Positions 24,801 to 35,322 of a stretch of 40,365 bases of DNA are shown one piece after another (positions within the stretch are counted from its first letter, which is position 1; each line of letters opens with the position of its first letter). Made by a program: the position numbers and the translations under genes. The notes beneath the pieces were generated by a model. The model did not search any database and was not told where the DNA came from. It was given only the letters and a program-made list of their open reading frames with translations. The DNA is from Sphingomonadales bacterium (GTDB lineage: Bacteria; Bacteroidota; Bacteroidia; NS11-12g; UBA955), in assembly GCA_016872175.1 (NCBI GenBank), contig VHBA01000019.1, positions 1-40,365 on the forward strand, read 5' to 3'.

Positions 24801-27800
24801 ATGGATGATGGATCCACTAATCAAAAATCCTGGTCTCAAAGGAGATCTTTACCTCCATCTGGGTAGTATAAGTGAAGATATTTTACCCGACAGACGTAAA
24901 TCATTTGAAAATGGACGCCCCTCTACCGCTGATTATACCAACACGGATACTACGGATTTTGCCATCGTTCCATCTATACCGCAGATTAATTTTGCATTTA
25001 ACAATGATCCGGCCACATTAAGGGAGCAGGATGCTGGCATTGATGGGATGAATGACGAGCAGGAGCGGGAACATTTCGATAATTCCTACCTGAAATTACT
25101 GGAAACAAACTTTGGGGTTAATTCCGCCATTTATAACCAAGCGCTGAATGATCCTTCCAATGACAATTTTGTGCATTATCTGGAGGAAAATTATACCACT
25201 GCTGACGCAGATATAATAGGTCGCTATAGCCGTTTTCAGGGCATGCAGGGCAATTCCAATCCCGATCGTTTTACAGGTAAGTATTCAGGTATGCCTAAAT
25301 CCTCATCAACTACACCCAATGATGAAGACATTAACCGTGACTTTACTTTAAACCAAAGCGAAGATTATTATCAGTATCAGATTAAAATTAGTGCAGCTGA
25401 TTTACAAATTGGTAAAAATTATGTAGCTGATATTGCCAGAAAACGGGTGAAACTCCGCAATGGCAAGGAAGAAGAAATAAAATGGTACCAGTTTAAAATT
25501 CCCATCCGTCAGTTTCAGAAATCTGCTGGTAATATCAGTGATTTCAAGAGTATCCGTTTTATGCGTATGGTAATGACAGGTTTTGCCGACAGCGCAGTTC
25601 TCAGAATGGGTTATATCAACTTGGTAAGGGCAGACTGGCGGAGATATACCAATTCACTGAAAACACCGGGTGTTATTGTTCCGCAAGATCCAAATGACAA
25701 TACCAAGTTTGTAGTTTCTACCGTTAACCTTGAAGAAAATGGTCAGCGTGCTCCCATTTCCTATGTAACACCACCCGGCGTGCTTAGGGTTCAAAACATG
25801 GCCTCACTCGGAACTGTTTTGGAAAATGAACAATCCCTTTCTCTTTCTACCTGCAACATGTTGCCGGGCGATGCCAGAGGCGCATTTAAAACCAGCCAGT
25901 TTGATATTCGAAACTATAAAAACCTGCAGTTGTTTGTGCATGCTGAAGCACCTGCCGCACCCCAGCTGAAAGATGGTGATGTTTCCTGCTTCATCCGATT
26001 TGGTACTGACCTCACCAATAACTTTTACGAATATGAAATTCCCCTGAAGATTACCCGTGGAAACATAAACAAAGGCACCCCCGGTGCGGATAAATTAATA
26101 TGGCCAGATGAAAACTTTATAGATCTGGAACTCGAACGTCTTTACCAGTTGAAACTCGAACGGCAGAATGCCGGCTGGCCAATGTCAGCGCCCTTTATAA
26201 GGCCATCCCAGAATGGTAAAATAACGGTTTTGGGTTTACCGGATGTAGGAAATGTAAGGGTGATGATGATTGGTATAAAGAACAATACCGATGCACCTCA
26301 GTGTTTTGAAGTATGGGTGAATGAACTTCGTGTTAAAAATATCGCTAACCGCGGTGGATGGGCTGCCTTGGGAAATGTGCAAACAACCCTGGCTGATTTT
26401 GGAACGGTAAACCTTGCAGGCAGCATTCGCACTATCGGATTTGGTGACGTAGACAAAAAACTGAACGACCGCAGCCTCAGCACCAATATGAATTATGATA
26501 TCGCCAGTAACCTGGAACTGGGTAAGTTTTTCCCGAAAAAGGCAGGTATCAGTTTTCCTATGTATATTGGGTATTCCGAAAATTATATCCGTCCTAAATT
26601 CAATCCGCTGAACCCGGATATTGAAATGACAACTTTTCTGAATGGACTGGTGGATAGGGCTCAGCGAGAGGCGGTAAGAAAAGCTGCTGAAGATTATTCA
26701 TCTTTATACAGTTTGAATTTTAATAATATAAGAATCGCGGCAAGACCCGGTAAAAAGGCCATGCCGTGGAGCTTATCTAATTTTAATGCGACCTATAGTT
26801 TCCAGCGCAATTACAGAAGAAACCAGCAGATAGAAGAGTTTTTTGCAGAAACTACCCAGGGAGCGTTGGGTTATCAGTATTCCATCCCAACTAAATTTAT
26901 CAGACCATTTAATAAATTAAAACCCCGCTGGCTCAATCCCATTAAAGAAATCAACTTTAATCTGCTGCCTTCAAACTTTTCTACACAATGGCAGGTAAAT
27001 CGATTCTACAGCGAGATGCAGGCCAGAAACAACAATAATTTCCGCCAGATAAATCCACGGTTATACGATAAGAACTTTACACTAAACCGTGTTTACAACG
27101 CAAGCCTGCCGTTGTTCAGTTCGCTGACCATAAACTATAATGCTACGGCCAATGCTCGTATTGAGGAACCATACGGCAGTCTGGATACTGAGGGAAGAAG
27201 AGAGCTTGTACGTAAGGAATTCAATACACTCGGCAGAATGACCCGATTTACACAGTCGGTTAATGGAAATTATACGCTACCTTTTGCCAAGTTCCGCCGA
27301 CTTGACTGGATAAACACAAGTATTAACTATACCGGAAGCTACGAGTGGAGTCAGGCTCCACCTGCATTTGCTTCGTTGGGAAACCGCATTAGCAATGCGC
27401 AGGATATCAATATTCAGGGGCAGTTGAATTTTCAAAGCCTCTATCAAAAGATACCTTGGCTGAGGGATCTGGAGAAACCATCTAAAAAGAAACTGGCTAA
27501 AGCAAAGGGTTCAGAAGAAGAAGAAAAATATGAGAGCGCTCTGGATAAAAGTAAAGACGGTAAGAAGAAAGCAAGTCCGGTTAAAATTGCTGTAGGCAAT
27601 TTCGTTAGCATGTTTAAGAATGCAGGATTTAGTTATAGCGTAAAACAAACCACAGATATGCCGGGTTTCCGTTACAAACCTGATTATTTTGGCCAAAACT
27701 TCAAGCATGTTCAGCCTGGTTTACCTTTTGTATTTGGCATGCAGGAGGCGGATATACGATACCGCCTTGCCCGCACAGGAGCGCTTAATGACGATATTCG

Positions 27801-28964
27801 CCAAAGTAATTTTTACCGAAATGCAACAACAGAGGCGTTTACGAGCAATATAACCTTGGAACCCATCAAGAGTCTGAGAATTCAGCTGGATATGAGCCGA
27901 AACAACATGCAAGGTACACAGAGTGTCTTTCGCTGGGACGGTACATCTTGGGTAGATCAGGGGATGACCCAGATGGGAAATTATAATATTACGGGTAATT
28001 TTATCCGAACACATTTTGTGAAAGACAATGTGCTGGGAGACAACCATGTAAATGCTGTATTTACGCAGTTTCAGTCAAACCGCTACAGTGTAGCCCAACA
28101 GCTTATGTTCGGAGACCAGCGCGTTACAATACCGGGTGAAGATACCATTACAAAATTCCCGCTTGGCTATAGTAAACAGCAACAGGATGTTCTAATTGGT
28201 GCTTTTTATACCGCATATTCCAGCCTGGATCCCGGACGCTCTGATGTTTCAGGTTTTCCAAAAATTCCGCTTCCCGGTTGGAATATTAATTACAATGGTG
28301 GAATATTAATTACAATGGACTTACCCGCATAAAGGCAATTGGCAAGATATTTACCAATATCAATTTTAGACATGGCTATAATGGCCGATATTCAATTGGT
28401 AGTTTCACGCAGAACCTAAAATATGATAAAGGACAGTCAGTTCAATATGGTGAAGATTTTGTTCCGCAGAAACAGATTGCTGATGTTACCATTTCAGAAG
28501 GATTTTACCCATTGCTGGGAATAAACATAGCTACACGTAATAACTGGACAGTGTCTTTTGATTACAAGCGATCTCGCATTCTTAAACTCTTTGCAGCCCA
28601 GTTTAATGTTACAGAAATGCGTAACAATGAAGTTCAGTTTCAAGCCGGATACCGCGTTACAGGTCTTACGCTTCCTTTTAGGCGAAACGGCCGAAAACTC
28701 TATCTGCCCAATGATTTCCGTTTTGATATGACTGTGAATGTGGCCGACAATATTACCATTACCCGAAAAATAGACCAAAACGATAACAGGGCCACCGGCG
28801 GTACCAAACAGGTGAGGATTGGCCCGGCAGCAACCTACCAGATAAATAATAAAATAAACATGGCATTCCGCTACAATAAAACCATCATGTCGCCGCGAAT
28901 AGCCAATCAGTTTTACACAGCCCTAACCGATTTTGGATTTGAAATCAGGTATACCCTTAATTAA
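21853..28964 (+). pseudogene. sprA: T9SS translocon / gliding protein SprA, frameshifted near its 3' end by a 20-bp tandem duplication
   Basis: SprA (Sov in Porphyromonas) is the very large outer-membrane beta-barrel that moves T9SS substrates across the outer membrane. The frame from ATG 21853 has a signal peptide (hydrophobic core FTFLFLLLF, cleavage after NVSAQT) and long Asn/Tyr-rich barrel and cell-surface segments. It stops at 28332 after 2159 residues. From about 28319 the true C terminus continues in another frame (LTRIKAIGKIFTNINFRHGY ... FEIRYTLN) to TAA at 28962-28964. A perfect 20-bp duplication (28279-28298 and 28299-28318) causes the shift. Removing one copy gives 2363 residues, in line with SprA (about 2400). 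The truncated form lacks about 214 residues of C-terminal barrel strands. It follows ruvA; porZ begins inside its last codons. Confidence 0.92.
28279..28318 (+). repeat. Perfect 20-bp tandem duplication inside sprA
   Basis: The unit TGGAATATTAATTACAATGG occurs twice back to back (28279-28298, 28299-28318), with no extension of the match on either side. Twenty is not a multiple of three. The frame exits to a TAA 12 bp after the second copy. Confidence 0.97.
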
Positions 28965-31197
28965 AAACACAGTCCTTTGCGGATTATTGTTTTTATTCGG
29001 CTTTTCGACATCAAAGGCTCAGGATACCATGCCGCCTATAGGCAAATGGCGTATTCATGCAAGTTATAAAGTTTCACGCATTTGCGAATCCTCAGGCCCT
29101 TATGTCTATGCGGCCTCAGCCGGTGGAATATTCCGAACCGATATAAGAGATGGTGAAATGAAAACCCTAACCAGATTGGATGGTTTTCAGGCTTCTGGTG
29201 TTTCTTTTATGCGTTATGCGCCTTCCCTCAAAATTCTTATAATCGGTTATAACAACGGGATGATTGAATTGCTCAAAAACGATCAAACATTAACAAAGAT
29301 TAATGGTTTTTACAGCAAACTTATTCAGGGAGATAAACGCGTCATCCATATCAATGTGGCCGGTGATAAAGCCATTATAAGCACAACTTTTGGAATACTG
29401 GTGCTTGATTTATTAAAGGAGGAGATTAGTGATAGTTATACAGCCATCGGACCCGGTGGGCAGAGTTTAAGTGTTTTAAGTACCGCAGTTTCCGGTGATT
29501 CCATTTATGCAGGTACCGCAACCGGTATTATTCGTGCTAAATATTCGGCCAGTGTTAATCTGAATGATTACAATAATTGGAAACAGGTTTTTGCAGGAAG
29601 TTTTTGTACCCATCTGTATGCTTATAATGACAGCATGTATTTTGCAGCCGATAGTGTTGTTTATCGCATATTCCAAGGCAAAGCCCGTGTGGTAGTTTCC
29701 GAAAAGAAGCCCACAGGCCGGATACAGCAGTATGCCGACAAACTGCATGTTTTTAGGGGTGGTGGTATTTACACAATAAGCGCATCAGGATTTTCAAAAA
29801 AGAATGTAAACTTGCTCAGTGATGGCACTGCCGATGCCGAGGGATATTTTTGGTTCTGCACCGGCATTGGTCCGGGTGTTATAAAACAAACCGATGTAAA
29901 CGAAATAGCATTTGAGCCTTCAGGTCCCTCCGGTACTTCCGTATTCGGAATGACAAAATCGGGCAATACCTTGTTTACAACTGCAGGTGGCGTAAGTAAT
30001 ACCTTTGGCAATGCCTACAATCCTACCGGTTTCTATATTTTTGACAACAACAGCTGGAGCAGTAATCCTGCTAGTACTTTCAACACAGGCCTATATGATT
30101 ACACATTTGTATACCATAACCCTGTAACAGGAAGAAACTATGTAGCAACCCACGTAAACGGGCTGCTTGAATTCAAGGGCAAAGACGCCATAAATAGATG
30201 GGATGCAGGAAATAGTACCCTGCAACCCACACCCGTAGTAAATATGGTACGGGCATCCGGTATTAGTTCCGACGAAAAGGGCAATTTATGGGTAACTAAC
30301 TACGGTTCTCCGGGTGCCGGATTGCACATGATGAATAAGTCCGGGCAGTGGACAGCAATTCCCATTCAAACCACCGATGTGGGCAATCTAATTGTTGATC
30401 AAAATGGTTATAAATGGATACAATTGATTGCCGGCGGGATTTTGGTGTATGATGATAATAAAACGCCCGGCAATACGATGGATGACCGCAGCCGAACACT
30501 GAATAACCGTGATGGTTTGATTACCAATGAAGTTACTGCACTGGCATGTGATTCCAATGGTTATGTTTGGATAGGAACCACGCAGGGTCTCAATGTATTT
30601 ACCAATCCCATTTCTGTGTTTGATGGAGCCAATGCCGATAGACTTATCATTCGACAAAATGGCGTAGATGGCTATTTGCTCGGTGAAGAAAGTATTAACG
30701 ACATCTGTGTAGACGGCGGGAACCGAAAATGGTTTGCCACCAATAATGGGGTGTTTCTCGTAGATGCCAATGGGCAGCAGGTGATCACGCAGTTTAGATC
30801 GGAAAATACGCCTCTGCCGGATAATAGGGTAATTTGCATAGGGCAGCAGGATCAATCTGGAGAAGTGTTTTTCGGCACCGAAAAAGGCATTGTCTCATTT
30901 CGCAGCGATGCCAGTGCTGCCGGTGATAAATTTGGTAAGTTAAAGATATATCCAAATCCCGTAAAGCCCGGCTACAATGGTCTTGTGACTATTGAAGGCC
31001 TGGCTGAGGATTCAGAAATCAGAATTACAGACGCAACCGGCAACCTGGTTTATCAAACCAAAGCCAATGGAGGCACTGCCACCTGGAATGGGTTGAGGCT
31101 TAACGGATCAAGACCCAGCAGCGGCGTTTATTTCGTGTTTGCGGTAAATAAAGACGGCTCTGAAACAGAAATGGGGCGTTTTGTATTTATGCATTAA
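28933..31197 (+). CDS. porZ: T9SS component PorZ (propeller protein with C-terminal sorting domain)
   Basis: PorZ belongs to the cell-surface attachment complex that joins T9SS cargo to lipopolysaccharide. The 754-residue protein has a signal peptide (core VLCGLLFLFGF, ending STSKAQ), the opening IGKWRIHASYKVSRICESSG, and two-component-regulator-like beta-propeller repeats (YKWIQLIAGGILVYDDN, GYVWIGTTQGLNVFTNP). It ends with a type A T9SS sorting domain (KLKIYPNPVKPGYNGLVTIE ... SSGVYFVFAV). Length is close to P. gingivalis PorZ (776). No ATG is available: TTG at 28933 or 28939, within the last codons of sprA, must be used, which implies coupling to sprA translation. The stop overlaps the convergent metallo-hydrolase gene. 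Confidence 0.9.
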   Translation: MDLKSGIPLIKNTVLCGLLFLFGFSTSKAQDTMPPIGKWRIHASYKVSRICESSGPYVYAASAGGIFRTDIRDGEMKTLTRLDGFQASGVSFMRYAPSLKILIIGYNNGMIELLKNDQTLTKINGFYSKLIQGDKRVIHINVAGDKAIISTTFGILVLDLLKEEISDSYTAIGPGGQSLSVLSTAVSGDSIYAGTATGIIRAKYSASVNLNDYNNWKQVFAGSFCTHLYAYNDSMYFAADSVVYRIFQGKARVVVSEKKPTGRIQQYADKLHVFRGGGIYTISASGFSKKNVNLLSDGTADAEGYFWFCTGIGPGVIKQTDVNEIAFEPSGPSGTSVFGMTKSGNTLFTTAGGVSNTFGNAYNPTGFYIFDNNSWSSNPASTFNTGLYDYTFVYHNPVTGRNYVATHVNGLLEFKGKDAINRWDAGNSTLQPTPVVNMVRASGISSDEKGNLWVTNYGSPGAGLHMMNKSGQWTAIPIQTTDVGNLIVDQNGYKWIQLIAGGILVYDDNKTPGNTMDDRSRTLNNRDGLITNEVTALACDSNGYVWIGTTQGLNVFTNPISVFDGANADRLIIRQNGVDGYLLGEESINDICVDGGNRKWFATNNGVFLVDANGQQVITQFRSENTPLPDNRVICIGQQDQSGEVFFGTEKGIVSFRSDASAAGDKFGKLKIYPNPVKPGYNGLVTIEGLAEDSEIRITDATGNLVYQTKANGGTATWNGLRLNGSRPSSGVYFVFAVNKDGSETEMGRFVFMH

Positions 31198-31981
31198 ACG
31201 GCATCTCCAATACCTGCCCATCATAAGCAAGCTGCATATTTATGGGTAATTCTGCATTTACCTCATCATGCAAGCCAATCTGATGGCTCATGTGTGTAAA
31301 CCAGGTATGTTCAGCTCCAATTTTATTTGCCTGAACCAATGCTTCGTCCAATGTAAAATGTGAAATATGTGTTTCACGGCGCAGGGCATTTAAAACCAGG
31401 TGTTTGCTTCCCGCAGCTTTTTGCCATTCATGGTCGTCTATATAATTGGCATCGGTAATATAGGTAAAATCTCCGATTCGGAATCCCAGTACAGGCAGTT
31501 TAAAATGCATGACCTCAATTGGTGTGATGGGAATACCATGTATTTCAAATGGTTTATTTTCTATTAAATGAAAACGGAGAAGCGGGATCCCCGGGTAGGT
31601 TTTTTCATCGAAAACATAACTGTACTGTTTGTGAAATGTATTCAGAATATGGCGGGTACAATACACATCCAGATGGTCTTCTTGCAAATAATTGTAAGGA
31701 CGAATGTCATCCAGTCCTGCCGTGTGGTCGCGGTGTTCATGGGTGAAAAGCAAGGCGTCAATTCTGTTTATTCCCGCCCGAATCATTTGATGCCGGAAGT
31801 CAGGACCGGCATCAATCACAATACTTTTTCCGCAAACCTCAATATGCACACTGCAACGAAGCCGCTTGTCTTTTGGATTAGTGCTCAGGCAAACCTCTGA
31901 CGTGCAACCAATTGGGGGAACGCCCTGAGAGGTTCCTGTGCCTAGAAAAGTAACTTTAAGGGTGTTGGCTGCCACCTTCAA
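31187..31981 (-). CDS. MBL-fold metallo-hydrolase, PhnP-like
   Basis: This 264-residue metallo-beta-lactamase-fold enzyme has the di-metal motif HEHRDH (His81, His83, Asp85, His86) in LLFTHEHRDHTAGLDDIRPY. An early FLGTGTSQGVPPIGC glycine-rich turn, an aspartate in YITDANYID and a late His in HMSHQIG complete the pattern. This resembles PhnP and RNase Z-like phosphodiesterases. No carbon-phosphorus lyase genes are nearby, so a PhnP role in phosphonate use is unproven; a cyclic-phosphate or nucleotide substrate is possible. It starts 3 bp after the stop of the isomerase-like gene and should share its mRNA. Its stop overlaps that of porZ from the other strand. Confidence 0.88.
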   Translation of the reverse strand: MKVAANTLKVTFLGTGTSQGVPPIGCTSEVCLSTNPKDKRLRCSVHIEVCGKSIVIDAGPDFRHQMIRAGINRIDALLFTHEHRDHTAGLDDIRPYNYLQEDHLDVYCTRHILNTFHKQYSYVFDEKTYPGIPLLRFHLIENKPFEIHGIPITPIEVMHFKLPVLGFRIGDFTYITDANYIDDHEWQKAAGSKHLVLNALRRETHISHFTLDEALVQANKIGAEHTWFTHMSHQIGLHDEVNAELPINMQLAYDGQVLEMPFNA

Positions 31982-31984
31982 TTG

Positions 31985-32971
31985 TTATTTAACAGAATCC
32001 AAAAAGCCTTTCAGACGCATAATAATATCAACACGCATGTTATTTGCTTTACGCAGGTTGGATGCATAAATGCTGACCCAGTCGAGAATATGTATGATTT
32101 CAAAAAGACGTTTTATTCCGGAACCAGATTCTGAAAATGCATATAAAAGGTTATTTTTTTCTTTCAAAACAGAGGTGAGAAATTGAAATCTTAGGTTAGT
32201 ACGTGCATTGTTTCCGCTGTTCAGCAAAATAAAATTGGTATCATGATGTTCCTGATAACTTTCAATAACATTATGGTTGGCTTCAGGTAAAACAGTGACA
32301 AATGATTCTCCTTTTGCATTTTCCTGAATTTGCTGACAAAACCGCACAGCCACAGCTTCGAAATCAGGATCACAAACCACCACGAATTTATGATTGATGG
32401 TTTGGCTGAAAAGGTCTATAATCTTTTGTGCTTCCTGTTTTAAACCGCTGTTGTCTAACAGCATATCGGCAGTGCTTTTAAGTTCGTCTGAAACAGGCCT
32501 GCCGGCGAGTTCCGATAATATAAGTAGCAAAGTGGTGAGGCTATAGCCCAATGCCATGCGCGGCTGGTAGCCGGTTTCAATCAAATAACAGGGAACCTGA
32601 TCCTGCTGAGCCTGTTGCATGATTTTTCCGCCGCTGGCCAGGCAAATCATTTTGCAGCCTTTGCTCCTGGCTTCCGAATACATGGCCAGTGTTTCTTCAG
32701 TGTTGCCACTGTAAGAGCACAATATTACAAGCGTTTTATTGTTGGCATATGCGGGTAGATTGTATGCTGAGAAAACTTCCACCGGAATGGGGAAATTATC
32801 TATCATAGCCAGGCGAGCAATGCGGCCTCCAATTCCGGAGCCGCCCAATCCGCCTATTACAACTTGGTTAAACTGTTCGGCCTTTAATGCGTGTGCGCAA
32901 TAATTCTGTAATGCCCAGTTAATTTGATGGTGAAAATTGTCGAGGGAAATTTCGTGTGTGATTTCAGACAT
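31985..32971 (-). CDS. Bifunctional phosphoglucose/phosphomannose isomerase-like SIS-domain protein
   Basis: This 328-residue protein has an N-terminal SIS sugar-phosphate isomerase domain (VVIGGLGGSGIGGRIAR, then CSYSGNTEETLAMYSEARSK) and a C-terminal domain of the bacterial phosphoglucose/phosphomannose isomerase family. A ring-opening base is plausible in the segment LPEANHNVIESYQEHH. Characterised relatives interconvert glucose-6-phosphate or mannose-6-phosphate with fructose-6-phosphate in the cytosol. Length (about 330) fits. A promoter is not clear: TATATTGC upstream is a weak -7 match. The gene follows the ppiD terminator and leads a two-gene unit with the MBL hydrolase. Confidence 0.88.
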   Translation of the reverse strand: MSEITHEISLDNFHHQINWALQNYCAHALKAEQFNQVVIGGLGGSGIGGRIARLAMIDNFPIPVEVFSAYNLPAYANNKTLVILCSYSGNTEETLAMYSEARSKGCKMICLASGGKIMQQAQQDQVPCYLIETGYQPRMALGYSLTTLLLILSELAGRPVSDELKSTADMLLDNSGLKQEAQKIIDLFSQTINHKFVVVCDPDFEAVAVRFCQQIQENAKGESFVTVLPEANHNVIESYQEHHDTNFILLNSGNNARTNLRFQFLTSVLKEKNNLLYAFSESGSGIKRLFEIIHILDWVSIYASNLRKANNMRVDIIMRLKGFLDSVK

Positions 32972-33036
32972 GGTATCTTATTTAATGACGTTCGCAATAT
33001 ACAAATCAAACAATAGTTTTGGTTGAATCTGTATCA

Positions 33037-33063
33037 TAAAAAAGCCCCGTTTAGCGGGGCTTT
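33037..33063 (-). terminator. Rho-independent terminator after ppiD-like gene
   Basis: On the minus strand AAAGCCCCG, a 5-nt loop and CGGGGCTTT are followed by a T-run. It lies 11 bp past the ppiD-like stop at 33074. The opposite strand also has a short T-rich end, but no plus-strand gene leads into it. Confidence 0.8.
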
Positions 33064-33073
33064 CTTTTAACAA

Positions 33074-35305
33074 TTATTTGAGTTCAAATATAATGTTGCC
33101 CGTTTTGGTCAGCTGCGTATAAATATCTTCGTCAGTGCTGGGACTCTGAAGATACTTGTAGCGGTAATCCATAATTTTCGAGGCCTTTATTGCATAATTT
33201 CCTTCCGTGAAGTAGTACAACAGCATATCTCCGGAAATTTGCATGTTATTATTGGTCAAAACAGAATTAGGAACCTCTAATTTATCCCTCCTTTCAATGA
33301 AAGCAACCGCCACTCCGTTGTAGCCTTCGATAGGTTTGCTCATTTTTTTGAGCGCTGTGCCGAATAATGCACCAACAATCTTGGGCTCGTTATTCATTTG
33401 AGGCAGGAATGTCTGGTTCATCCTGATTCCATCAACGGGTATCAAAGAAGCACCTGTTTTTTGAGCCAGCTCGTCAATGGTTTTGGAAGAAGCCATAGCC
33501 TTTTCAAATTTCTCTCGGATTTTTTCTGCCTTCAACTCTATGCGCACCAGTGGTTCTATTTTTTCACGAACATCTTCCAGTTCTGCATAGCCCATATGTT
33601 TCACTGAGTTAACCATCATTACAACATGCAGGTTATTGAAGGGCATGCGGTCAGAAACATCATTTCTTTTGCGATTGGCATCGAACAACCAGTTTAAGAT
33701 TTCTCTGATTTCTGTGTAATCTTCAATACCGGGAAGGTTTTTAATATCGGTTCTGATATCTTTTTGAACCAAAACATTCAATCCCATTTTATCAACTGCA
33801 TTTTGAAAGCTCTTTGCATCGCCGTTCACAACCAAATTCCTGAATTTACGACTCAGCTGATCCACCTCTTTGATTGTTTTGGGTCCAGCAGCAACTTCAA
33901 ACTTTTGTTCTTCAAATTTAATTTGGGAAAAATCCGGACTTTCCAGCGCTTTCATAACATGGTAGCCAAATTGAGATTTAACAACCTCTACCTGACCTTT
34001 CACTGCCCTAAGTGCAAAATCACGGTACGGAGCTACATAATTATCATAGGTCTTTTTATCCACCCATCCATAGCTGCCTCCATTTGTGGCAGAACCTTTA
34101 TCAGCACTCCAATCAAGCGCCAGTTTTCCCATATCGGCACCACCCTTGATTTGAGCGGCAAGTTCATTCGCCTTAGCAAGTGCGGCTGCACTATCGGAAA
34201 TTTTTTGTTTATTGGGCGCTTCGCCAACCTGAATAAGAATATGTGCTACATTTATGGATGGAATACTGTCTTTCTTTTCTGAAAGTTTGCGGTAAACTGA
34301 GTACGCTCCATCTTTGTAGAAAGGTCCGGCAACTGCATTTACGGGCATGGTCCAAAGCAATTCTGATACTTCTTTTGGGGTTTTCTTTGGAAGGCTGCCA
34401 CGTGAGAAGAAAATGGAATTCTCAACCAACGTAGAGTCTGGTTTGGTTTCCTGTTTGAGTGTAGTAACAGCTCCCAAAGCCTGTTTCAGCGCATAAGCTG
34501 AATCTTCAGAACTGGGAATGATTTTCCAGACAAGATATTGGATATCCCTTAATTCTTCTTTGTTTTTGTATTGTTCGCGATGGTTATTTAGGTATTTTTC
34601 CAAATCGGAATCTGTAACCTTTATGGTATTATCTGAAATAGTAGTGTAACTGATACTGGCAATTTTACCTGAAACGCTGGCATTGGCGGTGAGGTATTCG
34701 TATTTCATTACCGATTTTGGCTTGTGATTGCACTTTGCCAGGTAATTGAAATAGCGTTTCTTAATCTGCCTATCCCTTATTTCATTTTCAAACTTATCCA
34801 AACCTTTTTTCTGAGTCTTGTCTTTTTTTGCCCTTTTAAGAATGCTTTCCACTTTCTTGCGGTCATATTGTCCGTCTGTCTGAAAACTTGGGTCCTTCAT
34901 AAGGTCTTCCAGAGGATTAGGACCTATCTCCATGTCTCTAATGTCCTCATCCGTGACTGTAACACCTGACAGTTTCATTTCCCTGTCCAGGGTTTGATTA
35001 CCCAGTATTTCACTCCAGGCTTGGGACCAGGCCTGTTCAATAGCCATTTTAAACTCTTCAATTTCGTCAAGTTCACCTTCTTGTGCCCTCTCCAAAAATG
35101 AGTTGAATTTTTCTTGGGCCTTGGCTTCCAAATCTTTAGTGTTAATGGTGTTGTTATTGATCTTTGCCACAACACCCTGAAGCCCGTCTCCAAGCCCCAA
35201 ACGGTTATTGCTGCTTAGAGCGTCACCGATTACAAATAAAATCAGCGCAGCGATAATTACCACCACAACCAAACCTGAGTTTCTGAGCTTTTGTATTACA
35301 GCCAT
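33074..35305 (-). CDS. ppiD: SurA-N/PpiC-domain periplasmic peptidyl-prolyl isomerase (PpiD-like)
   Basis: PpiD-type foldases are anchored in the inner membrane and chaperone proteins leaving the Sec channel. The 743-residue protein has a short cytoplasmic N terminus (MAVIQKLRNSG), one membrane helix (about residues 12-29, LVVVVIIAALILFVIG), a SurA-like N-terminal chaperone region and a parvulin domain. The parvulin domain is marked by INVAHILIQ and GGSYGWV ... FGYHVMKALES. Low similarity is expected in the C-terminal third. Length is larger than E. coli PpiD (623) but normal for Bacteroidota. It has a consensus -7 element upstream and a terminator downstream, so it is monocistronic. Given the neighbouring T9SS and TamB genes it may help outer-membrane barrel folding. 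Confidence 0.9.
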   Translation of the reverse strand: MAVIQKLRNSGLVVVVIIAALILFVIGDALSSNNRLGLGDGLQGVVAKINNNTINTKDLEAKAQEKFNSFLERAQEGELDEIEEFKMAIEQAWSQAWSEILGNQTLDREMKLSGVTVTDEDIRDMEIGPNPLEDLMKDPSFQTDGQYDRKKVESILKRAKKDKTQKKGLDKFENEIRDRQIKKRYFNYLAKCNHKPKSVMKYEYLTANASVSGKIASISYTTISDNTIKVTDSDLEKYLNNHREQYKNKEELRDIQYLVWKIIPSSEDSAYALKQALGAVTTLKQETKPDSTLVENSIFFSRGSLPKKTPKEVSELLWTMPVNAVAGPFYKDGAYSVYRKLSEKKDSIPSINVAHILIQVGEAPNKQKISDSAAALAKANELAAQIKGGADMGKLALDWSADKGSATNGGSYGWVDKKTYDNYVAPYRDFALRAVKGQVEVVKSQFGYHVMKALESPDFSQIKFEEQKFEVAAGPKTIKEVDQLSRKFRNLVVNGDAKSFQNAVDKMGLNVLVQKDIRTDIKNLPGIEDYTEIREILNWLFDANRKRNDVSDRMPFNNLHVVMMVNSVKHMGYAELEDVREKIEPLVRIELKAEKIREKFEKAMASSKTIDELAQKTGASLIPVDGIRMNQTFLPQMNNEPKIVGALFGTALKKMSKPIEGYNGVAVAFIERRDKLEVPNSVLTNNNMQISGDMLLYYFTEGNYAIKASKIMDYRYKYLQSPSTDEDIYTQLTKTGNIIFELK

Positions 35306-35322
35306 AATTTCTTAAGAACCGC

